From Limosilactobacillus oris (GTDB lineage Bacteria > Bacillota > Bacilli > Lactobacillales > Lactobacillaceae): DNA of 64,000 bases. The notes below the pieces were generated by a model, which was not told the origin of the DNA, searched no databases, and saw nothing but the letters and a program-made list of their open reading frames with translations. Shown piece by piece: positions 28,357 through 37,071 of this stretch. Location: positions 1 through 64,000 of the forward strand of contig NZ_CP104398.1 of assembly GCF_025311495.1 (NCBI RefSeq), read 5' to 3'. Both the position numbers and the translations under genes were made by a program. The stretch's first letter is position 1. Every line of letters begins with the position of its first letter.

Positions 28357-28470
28357 CAGAAATCGTTTAGCAATTGATATCGAACAGCGTCGTTAGTAAT
28401 TGCTAAGGAGTACTTCACTAAAGCAGCGTTTCGCCGTGCCCACACCGAGACCCTGCTTTTTTATTTTTGT
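28357..28470 (+). ncRNA. Structured leader or small RNA upstream of trmL, unidentified
   Basis: After the promoter comes TTAGCAATT (28367-28375) pairing with AATTGCTAA (28398-28406) around a 22-base loop, then a 14-base linker, then an intrinsic terminator: AAGCAG-C-GTTTCG and CGAGAC-C-CTGCTT with T6 (28421-28462). The trmL ribosome-binding site GAGGAG begins only after it. This is the layout of a riboswitch/attenuator or of a ~110-base sRNA. It matches no riboswitch class I can recall; it has no T-box sequence. Confidence 0.5.
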
Positions 28471-28484
28471 GAGGAGAATTAATC

Positions 28485-28994
28485 ATGACTAACCACATTG
28501 TCTTATTTGAACCCCTTTTCCCGGCCAACACCGGTAATATTGCCCGGACCTGCGCGGGAACCAACACCGCCCTGCACCTGATCAAACCGCTGGGCTTTTC
28601 CACTGACGACAAGCACATGAAGCGGGCCGGCCTGGACTACTGGGACAAGGTCAAAATCACCTATCACGATGACCTGCCAGCCTTTCTAGCAACAATCCCG
28701 GATATGGAGAAGCTCTACATTGTGTCGAAGTTCGCGAACCATGATTACACTGACGTGGACTATACGGGTGCGGGGGACCACTATTTCTTGTTCGGCAAGG
28801 AAACTACCGGACTGCCGGAAGCCTTTATGCGGAAGTACCCGGAGAATGCCATCCGGATTCCCCAAAATGATGATAATATCCGGGCATTAAACCTGTCGAA
28901 TAGTGCGGCTATCGTCATTTATGAGGCCTTGCGGCAGCAAAGTTTCCCCAACTTGGCACGGGTACACACCTACCAGCATGACAAGTTGAAATAA
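28485..28994 (+). CDS. trmL: tRNA (cytidine/uridine-34 2'-O) methyltransferase TrmL, 169 aa
   Basis: Small SPOUT methyltransferase: N-terminal LFEPLFPANTGNIARTCAGT, central LFGKETTGLPEAF, and the knot segment IRIPQNDDNIRALNLSNSAAIV, which binds SAM. Bacillus CspR and E. coli TrmL methylate the wobble ribose of tRNA-Leu isoacceptors. Length fits (about 155-170). It starts after GAGGAGAATTAATC and is 12 bases upstream of ftsK, so the unusual structured leader before it could also affect ftsK. Confidence 0.94.
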   Translation: MTNHIVLFEPLFPANTGNIARTCAGTNTALHLIKPLGFSTDDKHMKRAGLDYWDKVKITYHDDLPAFLATIPDMEKLYIVSKFANHDYTDVDYTGAGDHYFLFGKETTGLPEAFMRKYPENAIRIPQNDDNIRALNLSNSAAIVIYEALRQQSFPNLARVHTYQHDKLK

Positions 28995-29006
28995 GGAGGA
29001 TTAACC

Positions 29007-31343
29007 ATGGCGCGAAGAAAACGGTCGACGAACCGGCGCACGGCGAAGACGAAGGGCCGGCGAAGTAGCCAGGCAAAGAAAGAAGCCCGTCTGGTGAATA
29101 ACTTGGTCGGGCTGATCGTTAGTTTACTGATGCTCCTTGGTTTAACCAACCTGGGCAGCCTCGGGACATTTATCGCTAACTGCTTCCGGATCCTGGTGGG
29201 GGAGAGTTACCCCCTTGCTATCATTACCGTGATGATTTTCTCCTTATCCTATACTTTTTACGCTCAGGCACCGCGACTGAAGCTGCGGTGGGTTGCTGGC
29301 TACCTGGTAACTTATACCGGATTGTTGTTATGGCTCCACGTCCTGATGGTTAGCCAGCAAAATGTCCATGCCAACTTTATTCCGGTCACCTGGAGCAACC
29401 TCAGTCGGGTCCTCTTCAACGGCGATAACACGGTGCCGATTGGTGGGGGGATGCTCGGAGCCTACTTATATAACGGGAGCGACTTCCTGGTTTCCCAGGT
29501 TGGTACCGGGATCCTGGCCTGGCTACTGATAGTTGCGGGGCTAGTAATCTTTTTTGCCCTGCCGTGGCGGCGATTTTTGGCACTCACCGGCAGGGGAATC
29601 CAGCGCTTGGGAATGGGGCTGCGAGCGGCTAGTCAAAGTGTTCGGGACTACGCTGACCGGCCAGCAGTCACCTCGGCGATTAATAAGAGTCAGTCAGCTA
29701 GTCAGCCAGCGGAAGAAAAGACGGCGGTCCCAGCTGCACAAGCACCGGCTGCCCCAGCAGATGAAGCTCCGGCGGCTGAACCGGTCCAACCACAACCAGC
29801 ACCGAAGATTACCGTGGCTAGCAGCAAACAGGAGGATGAGCCGGCACCGAGCGATTCTCCTGACACCGACCTGCCAATGACGGGGGTAACGGCGCAGGAG
29901 GATAAGGACTACCAGCTGCCACCGCTGGACCTGCTGACTAAGGTCCCGGCAACGGACCAGCAGGGCGACCTGAAAAACATCCAGCAGAATACAAAAACCC
30001 TGCAGACGACCCTTCAATCCTTTGGGGTGAAAGCTACGGTGGAAAACGTCAATCTTGGCCCGTCCGTTACCAAGTATGAACTGCGGCCCGCGGTCGGGGT
30101 CAAAGTCAGCCGAATTACCCACCTAGCTGACGACCTGGCCCTGGCGCTGGCCGCCAAGGATATTCGGATTGAGGCGCCGATTCCCGGTAAGTCCTTGATT
30201 GGGATTGAGGTACCAAATAAGCAGGTCGCCACCGTCGGCTTCCGTGACATGTTTGAAGCGGCACCGGCCGACGATCACCCACTGAACGTTCCATTAGGCC
30301 GGACAGTGACCGGCGACGTGGAGATGGCGGACCTGACGAAGATGCCCCACCTCCTCATTGCCGGGGCGACCGGGAGTGGGAAGTCGGTCGCCATTAACGT
30401 CATCTTGACCAGTATTCTTCTCAAGGCTAAACCCCACCAGGTCAAACTGTTGCTGATTGACCCGAAAAAAGTGGAGTTGAGTGTCTACAACGGAATTCCC
30501 CACTTGCTCAGTCCAGTGGTCTCGGAACCTAAAAAGGCGGCCCGGGCACTGGGCAAGGTGGTGGCTGAAATGGAACGCCGTTACGAGCTCTTTGCAAAGT
30601 TTGGTGTCCGCAACCTAGCCGGCTACAACAAATTAGTCCAGGACAATAACAGCCAGGAAGATAGTACGGATCAACCGAGCTTACCACTAATCTTGGTTGT
30701 CGTCGATGAGCTGGCGGACCTGATGATGACCGTTTCCAATGATGTTGAAGATGCCATTGTCCGGATTGCCCAAATGGGACGGGCCGCCGGGATTCACATG
30801 ATTCTCGCAACCCAGCGGCCGTCGGTAGACGTTATTACCGGATTGATCAAGGCCAACGTGCCTTCCCGGATTGCCTTTGCCGTTTCTAGCGGAATCGACT
30901 CCCGAACGATTATTGACACCAACGGAGCTGAAAAATTGCTTGGGCGGGGGGATATGCTCTTTGAGCCAATCGATCAAAACAAACCGACCCGGGTTCAGGG
31001 GGCCTTTATTTCTGACCGGGACGTCGAAGCAGTGGTTGACTACATCAAGCAGGAACAACCGGCGGAATACGATGAGAACATGGTCGTGACTGACCAGGAG
31101 ATGGCGGTTGAAGAAGAACAGGAAGACGAGGACGAACTGTTCCCAGAGGCCCTTAAATTTGTGGTGGCGGAGCAGAAAGCCTCGACCTCGTTGATTCAGC
31201 GCCGCTTCCGGATTGGCTATAACAGGGCCGCCCGGATTATTGACGATTTGGAGCAACGGGGGTACATCGGCCCCGCCAACGGTTCCAAGCCCCGGGAAGT
31301 ATTTAAACAGCCGGATACTGACCAGGAACCACCAGCGGAATAG
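29007..31343 (+). CDS. ftsK: DNA translocase FtsK/SpoIIIE, 778 aa
   Basis: Basic N-terminus (MARRKRSTNRRTAKTKGRRSS), four membrane helices (about residues 30-190), a Pro/Ala/Gln-rich linker (~residues 230-300), then the RecA-like motor with Walker A IAGATGSGKSVAIN near 451-464 and Walker B LILVVVDELADLMM, and the C-terminal gamma winged-helix domain FVVAEQKASTSLIQRRFRIGYNRAARIIDDLE. It pumps chromosome DNA through the closing septum toward the terminus. It precedes the dcw cluster after a terminator and two small genes. Confidence 0.96.
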   Translation: MARRKRSTNRRTAKTKGRRSSQAKKEARLVNNLVGLIVSLLMLLGLTNLGSLGTFIANCFRILVGESYPLAIITVMIFSLSYTFYAQAPRLKLRWVAGYLVTYTGLLLWLHVLMVSQQNVHANFIPVTWSNLSRVLFNGDNTVPIGGGMLGAYLYNGSDFLVSQVGTGILAWLLIVAGLVIFFALPWRRFLALTGRGIQRLGMGLRAASQSVRDYADRPAVTSAINKSQSASQPAEEKTAVPAAQAPAAPADEAPAAEPVQPQPAPKITVASSKQEDEPAPSDSPDTDLPMTGVTAQEDKDYQLPPLDLLTKVPATDQQGDLKNIQQNTKTLQTTLQSFGVKATVENVNLGPSVTKYELRPAVGVKVSRITHLADDLALALAAKDIRIEAPIPGKSLIGIEVPNKQVATVGFRDMFEAAPADDHPLNVPLGRTVTGDVEMADLTKMPHLLIAGATGSGKSVAINVILTSILLKAKPHQVKLLLIDPKKVELSVYNGIPHLLSPVVSEPKKAARALGKVVAEMERRYELFAKFGVRNLAGYNKLVQDNNSQEDSTDQPSLPLILVVVDELADLMMTVSNDVEDAIVRIAQMGRAAGIHMILATQRPSVDVITGLIKANVPSRIAFAVSSGIDSRTIIDTNGAEKLLGRGDMLFEPIDQNKPTRVQGAFISDRDVEAVVDYIKQEQPAEYDENMVVTDQEMAVEEEQEDEDELFPEALKFVVAEQKASTSLIQRRFRIGYNRAARIIDDLEQRGYIGPANGSKPREVFKQPDTDQEPPAE

Positions 31344-31348
31344 AACTA

Positions 31349-31404
31349 AAAAACTCGCAGCCCAACTGCTGGTGGAATGCCACCACGTTGGTTGCGAGTT
31401 TTTT
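31349..31404. terminator. Terminator between ftsK and the convergent DUF4044 gene
   Basis: AAAACTCGCAGCCCAAC and GTTGGTTGCGAGTTTTTT pair around an inner GCTGGTGG...CCACCA hairpin; T6 follows on plus and a T-rich stretch on minus. Confidence 0.88.
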
Positions 31405-31432
31405 GCTGCTTGCCAGATTCCTGAATTGAACC

Positions 31433-31552
31433 CTAGTTTCCCATCAACGATACAACTGCGCTGAAAATCAACGAGCCGAGCATGGCAATCAGCATTAGCC
31501 AAATAGCCACCATTGTTATTTTCTGAAACCGCGTTTTCTTTTTATGTTGCAT
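31433..31552 (-). CDS. DUF4044 small membrane protein, 39 aa
   Basis: Minus-strand ATG at 31552 to TAG at 31433, preceded by AAAGGCGGAAAGTGC. The product MQHKKKTRFQKITMVAIWLM... has a basic start, an FQKITMVxIWLML core and one membrane helix to the C-terminus, matching the tiny DUF4044 family of lactobacilli. Its function is unknown. It lies between ftsK and the DUF3397/mraZ genes, divergent from the latter; small size makes it easy to miss. Confidence 0.82.
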   Translation of the reverse strand: MQHKKKTRFQKITMVAIWLMLIAMLGSLIFSAVVSLMGN

Positions 31553-31677
31553 GCACTTTCCGCCTTTCGCTATCTAAACTCCTTGTAGTTTACCGCAATT
31601 CCCTGGTCAATTTCAAACGAACAACCAGCCTTTATGGTAAACTAAAATAAAATGACATAGTAGAGAAGGAATGTAGT

Positions 31678-32031
31678 GTGACGATCGATTACCAACGGAC
31701 CCTCTTGCAGGTCCTGATTATCCTCATTTTTATTGGGGTAAAATACCTATGCGGCCGGTTTATGCAGGGGAAAAAGCACGTAACGCTCTGGTGGGCGCTC
31801 ACGGCGATTCTGTTCTGGCTGCTAGCCGGGTGGAATTTTGGACTCTATTGGATTGCCTATCCGGTAGCGGTGTGGATGGTCCTGGCACTAGCCCTGATTG
31901 TTATCCAGCTGGTCCACAACCATGAATTCCTATACCGGCGCTACTGGCCACCGTTTTGGCGGGGTTCAGCCTGGATTGCGATTATTTCCTTTGGAGCGTC
32001 GATCTTTGCCAGCAACTTACCACTAGTTTAA
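31678..32031 (+). CDS. DUF3397 family membrane protein, 117 aa
   Basis: Four hydrophobic helices (about residues 8-24, 38-55, 57-80, 95-115) separated by short basic or aromatic loops (CGRFMQGKKH, LYRRYWPPFWRG), as in the DUF3397 proteins that sit just upstream of mraZ in lactobacilli. Function unknown; the constant link to the division cluster suggests an envelope role, which is inference. GTG start after GAGAAGGAATGTA. A strong terminator separates it from mraZ. Confidence 0.82.
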   Translation: MTIDYQRTLLQVLIILIFIGVKYLCGRFMQGKKHVTLWWALTAILFWLLAGWNFGLYWIAYPVAVWMVLALALIVIQLVHNHEFLYRRYWPPFWRGSAWIAIISFGASIFASNLPLV

Positions 32032-32058
32032 TTAATTGAAGGATAAGTGAATTTTGTA

Positions 32059-32094
32059 GCGATAACCACGGTTCGCCCGGTTATCGCTTTTTTT
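32059..32094 (+). terminator. Terminator between the DUF3397 gene and mraZ
   Basis: GCGATAACC (32059-32067) and GGTTATCGC (32079-32087), perfect 9-bp stem, then T7. Confidence 0.93.
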
Positions 32095-32106
32095 ATCGGA
32101 ATTCAC

Positions 32107-32151
32107 GTGGTGAGAAGTGGGGGAATGTGGTAGACTATTCCTATAAAGTGG
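32107..32151 (+). promoter_or_regulatory. Probable MraZ operator: phased GTGG repeats upstream of mraZ
   Basis: GTGG occurs at 32107, 32117 and 32127, exactly 10 bp apart, and again at 32148. Read as TGGNN-N5-TGGNN-N5-TGGNN this matches the direct-repeat operator described for E. coli MraZ (TGGGN units with 5-base gaps). The third repeat abuts TAGACT (32131-32136), a possible extended -10, so MraZ binding would block the dcw promoter. Confidence 0.65.
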
Positions 32152-32168
32152 TAAAGGGGGGATTAGTC

Positions 32169-32597
32169 GTGCTCATGGGTGAATATAATCACGTGATTGA
32201 CGCCAAGGGACGCCTGATTATCCCCGCCAAGTTTCGCGACCAGTTAGGGGCTTCTTTCGTTATTACCCGGGGGCTCGATGGTTGCTTGTTTGGCTATCCA
32301 CAAGCGGAATGGCAACGGCTGGAAGCTAAGCTGGCGGCCCTGCCACTGACGAAGCGGGATGCCCGGGCATTTGTCCGTTTCCTATACTCGGCGGCGACGG
32401 AGTGCGAGCTTGACCGCCAGGGCCGGGTCAATATTCCCGCCATTTTACGACAGCACGCGTCCCTCCAAAAAGACTGCGTGATTATTGGTGTTTCTAACCG
32501 GTTCGAAATTTGGAGTGCCGACCGGTGGAACGATTACTCGGCTACTACCGCGGATAATTTCGATGAGATTGCCGAGGACCTGCAGATTGACTTCTAG
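32169..32597 (+). CDS. mraZ: Transcriptional regulator MraZ, 142 aa
   Basis: Two SpoVT/AbrB-like repeats: [22 protein letters not shown] at the start and [23 protein letters not shown] from about residue 75, each with the DxxGR signature. MraZ is a DNA-binding repressor of its own dcw operon. I chose the GTG at 32169 (reading as MLMGEYNH), seven bases after AAAGGGGGG, over the ATG at 32175; the in-frame extension to 32127 overlaps the promoter. First gene of the division cluster. Confidence 0.95.
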   Translation: MLMGEYNHVIDAKGRLIIPAKFRDQLGASFVITRGLDGCLFGYPQAEWQRLEAKLAALPLTKRDARAFVRFLYSAATECELDRQGRVNIPAILRQHASLQKDCVIIGVSNRFEIWSADRWNDYSATTADNFDEIAEDLQIDF

Positions 32598-32611
32598 GAA
32601 AGGGGGCTTAA

Positions 32612-33565
32612 ATGGCGATGGCCACGTTTAAGCACGTAACAGTTTTATTGCAAGAAGCCGTGGCGGGCTTAAACGTCCAGCCAGCGGGGACCTATGTTGA
32701 CGGTACCCTGGGGGGCGGTGGTCATACCAGCGCGATTTTGGGCCAGCTCACTACCGGTCACTTGTATTCCTTTGACCAGGATGAAACCGCGATTGATTAT
32801 AACCGCGACCGGCTGAAGGATGCACTCGCGGCTGGGAAGTTAACCCTCATTGAGGATAACTTTCGCCACCTCCAGAAGGATCTGGCTGCTCAAGGTGTCC
32901 ACAAGGTCGACGGCGTCCTGTATGACTTAGGGGTTTCGTCACCGCAGTTTGATGACGCCCAGCGTGGCTTTAGCTACCAGCTCGACGCCCCGTTGGACAT
33001 GCGGATGAACCAAGGCCAGTCCTTGTCGGCAATGGAAGTGGTTAATGAATGGCCCTATGAGCGCCTCGTCCGGATTCTCTACCGTTACGGGGAAGAACGG
33101 TTTGCTAAGCAGATTGCCCGTAAAATCGAGCAGCGACGGCAGCGGGAGCCAATCCGCACGACCTTTGAATTAGTCGACGTGATCAAGGAAGCCATCCCAG
33201 CGGCGGCACGGCGGCATGGCGGTCACCCGGCCAAAAAGAGTTTTCAGGCAATCCGCATTGCGGTCAACGATGAACTGGGAGCGCTGGAAGAGTCCTTAGA
33301 ACAGGCGCTGGCAATGTTGGCCGTTGGCGGGCGGATCAGTGTTATTACCTTCCAGTCGTTGGAGGACCGCCTCGTTAAAACAATGTTTAAGGAAAAGTCA
33401 TCCATCAGTGATGACTTACCCCAGGGGTTGCCAGTGATTCCAGAGGAGATGAGCCCTGACTTTAAGCTGATCAACCGTAAACCAATTCTTCCCGGCACAC
33501 AAGAATTAGCGGAGAACCACCGTGCGCACAGTGCTAAGTTACGAATCATTGAAAAGATTAAATAG
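32612..33565 (+). CDS. rsmH: 16S rRNA (cytosine-1402 N4)-methyltransferase RsmH, 317 aa
   Basis: [15 protein letters not shown], the SAM motif [16 protein letters not shown] (residues ~29-44) and the diagnostic [21 protein letters not shown] and SYHSLED-equivalent [12 protein letters not shown] identify RsmH (MraW). It methylates N4 of C1402 in the decoding centre. Usual length and place, directly after mraZ (14-base gap, AAAGGGGG ribosome-binding site). Confidence 0.96.
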   Translation: MAMATFKHVTVLLQEAVAGLNVQPAGTYVDGTLGGGGHTSAILGQLTTGHLYSFDQDETAIDYNRDRLKDALAAGKLTLIEDNFRHLQKDLAAQGVHKVDGVLYDLGVSSPQFDDAQRGFSYQLDAPLDMRMNQGQSLSAMEVVNEWPYERLVRILYRYGEERFAKQIARKIEQRRQREPIRTTFELVDVIKEAIPAAARRHGGHPAKKSFQAIRIAVNDELGALEESLEQALAMLAVGGRISVITFQSLEDRLVKTMFKEKSSISDDLPQGLPVIPEEMSPDFKLINRKPILPGTQELAENHRAHSAKLRIIEKIK

Positions 33566-33585
33566 AGTAAGGTAGTGTATTAATA

Positions 33586-33942
33586 ATGGTTTCTAATGCA
33601 GCAAGAAAATACGAAGAAGAACAGGTTCCAGTGACGCCAATCGACCAGCCCCAACCGGGCGTCCAGCCGGTTCGCTGGTCACGGTTTGAACGCTTATTGA
33701 TGGTTGTCGGGAGTGCGGTTACCCTACTGTTGATTATTGCCCTGCTTTCCACTAAAATTTCAATTAATACTCGTCAGCACAACTTGCAGGACTTACAATC
33801 GAAGGTTGCCCAGGTTAAAAATAACAACGCTAGTGACCGGCAGGAAATTGCTGATTTAACTAGTCAGGGCAACTTAAAGAAGATTGCCCAAAAGTATGGC
33901 CTCTCTGACAAAAATTCAAATGTAAGGAACGTCAATAAATAA
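33586..33942 (+). CDS. ftsL: Cell division protein FtsL, 118 aa
   Basis: Cytoplasmic N-terminus of ~50 residues, one membrane helix (RLLMVVGSAVTLLLIIALL, about 46-64) and an extracellular leucine-zipper-like coiled coil (NLQDLQSKVAQVKNNNASDRQEI). Low sequence conservation is normal for FtsL; position between rsmH and the PBP gene settles the call. It forms the FtsL-DivIC-DivIB subcomplex at the septum. The stop overlaps the next start (TAATG). Confidence 0.9.
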   Translation: MVSNAARKYEEEQVPVTPIDQPQPGVQPVRWSRFERLLMVVGSAVTLLLIIALLSTKISINTRQHNLQDLQSKVAQVKNNNASDRQEIADLTSQGNLKKIAQKYGLSDKNSNVRNVNK

Positions 33943-36074
33943 TGAACAAAGAGTCACAACGAGCGAAAACTAAGAAAAATAATAGCAATCGGGGGAATTT
34001 CGGTAAGTGGTTATTCTTCATCACGGTTGGATTGTTTCTCTTATTTTTCGTTCGTTTTGCGTATATTGCGATTAACCGTGACATCCAGCACGTTAACCTG
34101 CAGTCACAGGCGGAGCAAATCTATACCCAGCGGCGGACAATTCAAGCCAAGCGGGGGAACATTTACGATAATAAGGGTGGGGTGATTGCCACTGATACGA
34201 GCAAGTATACGGTCTACGCGGTCGTGGATAAGACCCAGCACTCAACCAGCGGTAAGCCCCTGTATGTGCAAAATAAGAAAAAGACTGCCCGTGTCCTGGC
34301 CCGGTACATTGACCTGCCGGAAGACAAGATCCTCAAGCAGCTAAATACGAAGAGCCAGGTCTACCAAGTAGAATTTGGCGCTGCTGGTAGCAACCTGTCA
34401 GTTGCCACCATGCAAAAGATCAAGAAGGAACACCTGCAGGGGATCGGCTTTATAGCGACGCCGGCCCGGCAGTATCCCGAGGGCGAGTTTGCCTCCCAGA
34501 TTATCGGTTTAGCCTCACCAATTACCAACCAGCGGGGACAGACGAGTTTGAAAGGGCAGGTCGGCCTGGAGAGCTACTTCGATAAGCGGTTGACCGGAAC
34601 CAACGGGATGCGCCAAGACAAGCGCGACCTGTATGGCTACCGTTTGGCTAACTCTAAAGCCGTCACGAAGCCAGCGGTTAATGGGGATAACGTTTATACG
34701 ACCATCGACCCCCAGGCTCAGCACATGTTGGAAAATAAGGTCAACCACGTCTATAAGGACGGCAAGCCGAATTCGGTAACCGCAATTGTGATGGATGCAA
34801 AGACTGGACAGATCGTGGCAGCCACCCAGCGGCCAACCTTAAACTCCAGCCAGCCCGTTTGGCGGAACATGTTTGTACAGGACGCTTACGAGCCCGGCTC
34901 AACGATGAAGATCCTGGCCCTCAGCGCGGCAATCGATACCGGCCACTTTGATCCGAAGGCGACCTTCCAGTCGGGGACTTGGTCAATGGGCGGTGGCAAG
35001 ATCGTCGACTGGTCAAGCACTGGTTGGGGGAACATTAGCTATAAGGACGCTTTTGATATGTCCAGTAACGTCGGGTTTGCCCACGTTGAACAGAACATGG
35101 GGGCGAAGACCTGGATGAAGTATATCCGCCGCTTCGGCCTCCTGAAGAAGGTCAACGTGGTAGGGATGGACAATGAAGTCTCCGGCTTTACCCAGTTTAA
35201 AGGGATCCTTGAGCAGGCGAATACCGCCTTTGGTCAGGGAATCACCGTGAATGAAATGCAGATGCTGCGGGCGATTGGTGCCGTTGCCAACAATGGTAAG
35301 ATGATGCAGCCTTACATCATTAAAAAGGTGGAAACGGCCAACGGTAAGGTGGTTAAAAAGACCCAGCCAACCACGGTGGGCCAGCCGATTAAGACCAGTA
35401 CCGCTAAGCAGGTGCGCAAGTACATGGAAGGTGTGATTTACGACCAGAAGGGGCTCGGTCACGACTTCCAAATCAAGGGTTACCGGGTTGCCGGGAAGAC
35501 CGGGACCGCCCAAATCGGTGGTGCTAACGGTTATAGCAAGGGTGATACTAACTACCTGTACTCCTTTGCGGGAATGGCACCGGCGAAGAACCCCCGCTAT
35601 GTAATGTACGTCACGCTCCGCCAGCCCCAGAATTTGAGCACTTCAGCGACGAAGCAGATGGCCTCGATTTTTAATCCAGTGATGGAAATGCTGTTGGAGA
35701 AGAACAAGTCAGCTAACTCGAGTGTTGCCAAAATGCCAGAACTGGTTGGGCAAAACCGGGATGACGCGTCTAAGCAGCTCAGCGGACTAAAGATCCAGCC
35801 AGTGGTAATTGGTGACGGCAAGACAATCCGGAGCCAGTCAATTACGGCGGGCGAGAAGCTCTTAAAGAACCAGCGGGTGATTTTGGATGCTGGTGGTAAC
35901 TATCAAATGCCGGACCTGAACGGTTGGAGCTCCGCGGATGTTCAGGAGCTGGCGGCCATGCTCCATTTGAAACTCAAGGAACAGGGCAGCGGCTACGTTA
36001 ACAAGCAGAGTATTAATGCCAATAGCAAGATTAGCAAGGGGCAGACCTTGACGGTTACCTATGCGCAACACTAG
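33942..36074 (+). CDS. Septal class B penicillin-binding protein with PASTA domains (PBP2X/2B type), 710 aa
   Basis: A short cytoplasmic basic tail, one membrane helix (~25-45), a dimerisation domain, then the transpeptidase with EPGSTMK (Ser320, Lys323), SSN at 374-376 and KTGT at 519-522. Two PASTA repeats follow (MPELVGQNRDDASKQL... and MPDLNGWSSADVQELAAML...). It cross-links septal peptidoglycan together with FtsW. Position between ftsL and mraY corresponds to pbpB/pbp2X. ATG overlaps the ftsL stop by one base. Confidence 0.95.
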   Translation: MNKESQRAKTKKNNSNRGNFGKWLFFITVGLFLLFFVRFAYIAINRDIQHVNLQSQAEQIYTQRRTIQAKRGNIYDNKGGVIATDTSKYTVYAVVDKTQHSTSGKPLYVQNKKKTARVLARYIDLPEDKILKQLNTKSQVYQVEFGAAGSNLSVATMQKIKKEHLQGIGFIATPARQYPEGEFASQIIGLASPITNQRGQTSLKGQVGLESYFDKRLTGTNGMRQDKRDLYGYRLANSKAVTKPAVNGDNVYTTIDPQAQHMLENKVNHVYKDGKPNSVTAIVMDAKTGQIVAATQRPTLNSSQPVWRNMFVQDAYEPGSTMKILALSAAIDTGHFDPKATFQSGTWSMGGGKIVDWSSTGWGNISYKDAFDMSSNVGFAHVEQNMGAKTWMKYIRRFGLLKKVNVVGMDNEVSGFTQFKGILEQANTAFGQGITVNEMQMLRAIGAVANNGKMMQPYIIKKVETANGKVVKKTQPTTVGQPIKTSTAKQVRKYMEGVIYDQKGLGHDFQIKGYRVAGKTGTAQIGGANGYSKGDTNYLYSFAGMAPAKNPRYVMYVTLRQPQNLSTSATKQMASIFNPVMEMLLEKNKSANSSVAKMPELVGQNRDDASKQLSGLKIQPVVIGDGKTIRSQSITAGEKLLKNQRVILDAGGNYQMPDLNGWSSADVQELAAMLHLKLKEQGSGYVNKQSINANSKISKGQTLTVTYAQH

Positions 36075-36089
36075 GACAGGAGGAAAATA

Positions 36090-37046
36090 ATGCACATTGC
36101 GGCAGTCATTTTAACGTTAATCAGTTCATTTCTTATTACCTTTTTGCTTATGCCGAGCTTGATTCGGTATTTCCGTGCCAAAAAGGAGGGCCAGCAAATC
36201 CGGGAGGAAGGTCCTAAGTGGCACGCTAAAAAGGCGGGAACCCCAACGATGGGGGGCCTGCTCTTCATCATCTCGGCAGTCGTTACCGTCTTATGGGTAG
36301 CGGCCTGGCAGGGAGTGCTTAGCAATACCTTGTGGGCACTGCTCTTTGTCTTGATCGTGTACGGCCTGATTGGGATGTGGGATGACAGTATTAAGATTTT
36401 CCACCACCAAAACGAGGGCTTTAAGGCTTGGCAAAAGGCCCTGTGCCAGGTCATCGCGGCGATGGTCTTCACCGTGATCTACCAGCACGAGGGTTACCAA
36501 ATGGGCTTCGGTAATAACCAGTACGGCTGGCTCTACGGCCTCTTTATCATCTTTTGGATTGTTGGCTTTTCCAATGCGGTTAACCTGACCGACGGACTTG
36601 ATGGCTTGGTCAATGGGCTCGGGATTATTTCCTTCTTAGCCTACTTTATCATTGCCCTCTGGGGCGGCTACACCGAGGTGGCGCTCTTCTGTCTGGCAAT
36701 GGTTGGGACCCTGGCTGGCTTCTTCCCCTATAACCATAAGCCGGCCAAAATCTTCATGGGGGACATGGGTTCCTTAGCAATCGGGGCCTCGCTGGCGGCC
36801 GTTTCCCTCCTCTTGCACCATGAGTGGTCACTGCTGGTCATCGGGATCGTCTACGTTTGTGAAACGGCCAGTGTAATGCTCCAGGTGGCCTCCTTCAAGC
36901 TCACCGGGAAGCGTATCTTTAAGATGAGCCCGATCCACCACCACTTTGAGATGTGCGGCTGGAGCGAGTGGAAAATTGACATTGTTTTCTGGAGCGTTGG
37001 TCTGTTTGCTGCCATTATTGCGGTAGCAACGATTATTCTGGTATAA
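36090..37046 (+). CDS. mraY: Phospho-MurNAc-pentapeptide transferase MraY, 318 aa
   Basis: Ten-helix membrane enzyme transferring phospho-MurNAc-pentapeptide to undecaprenyl phosphate to make lipid I. Signatures: [16 protein letters not shown] (residues ~47-62), DD-type [25 protein letters not shown] (catalytic Asp cluster), [11 protein letters not shown], and the histidine-rich [15 protein letters not shown]. Usual length; AGGAGG precedes the ATG. Confidence 0.97.
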   Translation: MHIAAVILTLISSFLITFLLMPSLIRYFRAKKEGQQIREEGPKWHAKKAGTPTMGGLLFIISAVVTVLWVAAWQGVLSNTLWALLFVLIVYGLIGMWDDSIKIFHHQNEGFKAWQKALCQVIAAMVFTVIYQHEGYQMGFGNNQYGWLYGLFIIFWIVGFSNAVNLTDGLDGLVNGLGIISFLAYFIIALWGGYTEVALFCLAMVGTLAGFFPYNHKPAKIFMGDMGSLAIGASLAAVSLLLHHEWSLLVIGIVYVCETASVMLQVASFKLTGKRIFKMSPIHHHFEMCGWSEWKIDIVFWSVGLFAAIIAVATIILV

Positions 37047-37071
37047 GTTGTCGAGGAAAGGTTCGAGGAGC

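Noticed and set aside
28357-28484. T-box or known riboswitch before trmL
   Set aside because: There is no GGTGG-type T-box sequence, no specifier stem, and none of the aptamer cores I know (lysine, SAM, FMN, TPP, purine, preQ1); it is therefore reported as unidentified.
30687-31502. A 271-codon minus-strand frame opposite the end of ftsK
   Set aside because: It runs through the ftsK terminator and is out of frame with the real small DUF4044 gene on that strand; no domain or ribosome-binding site.
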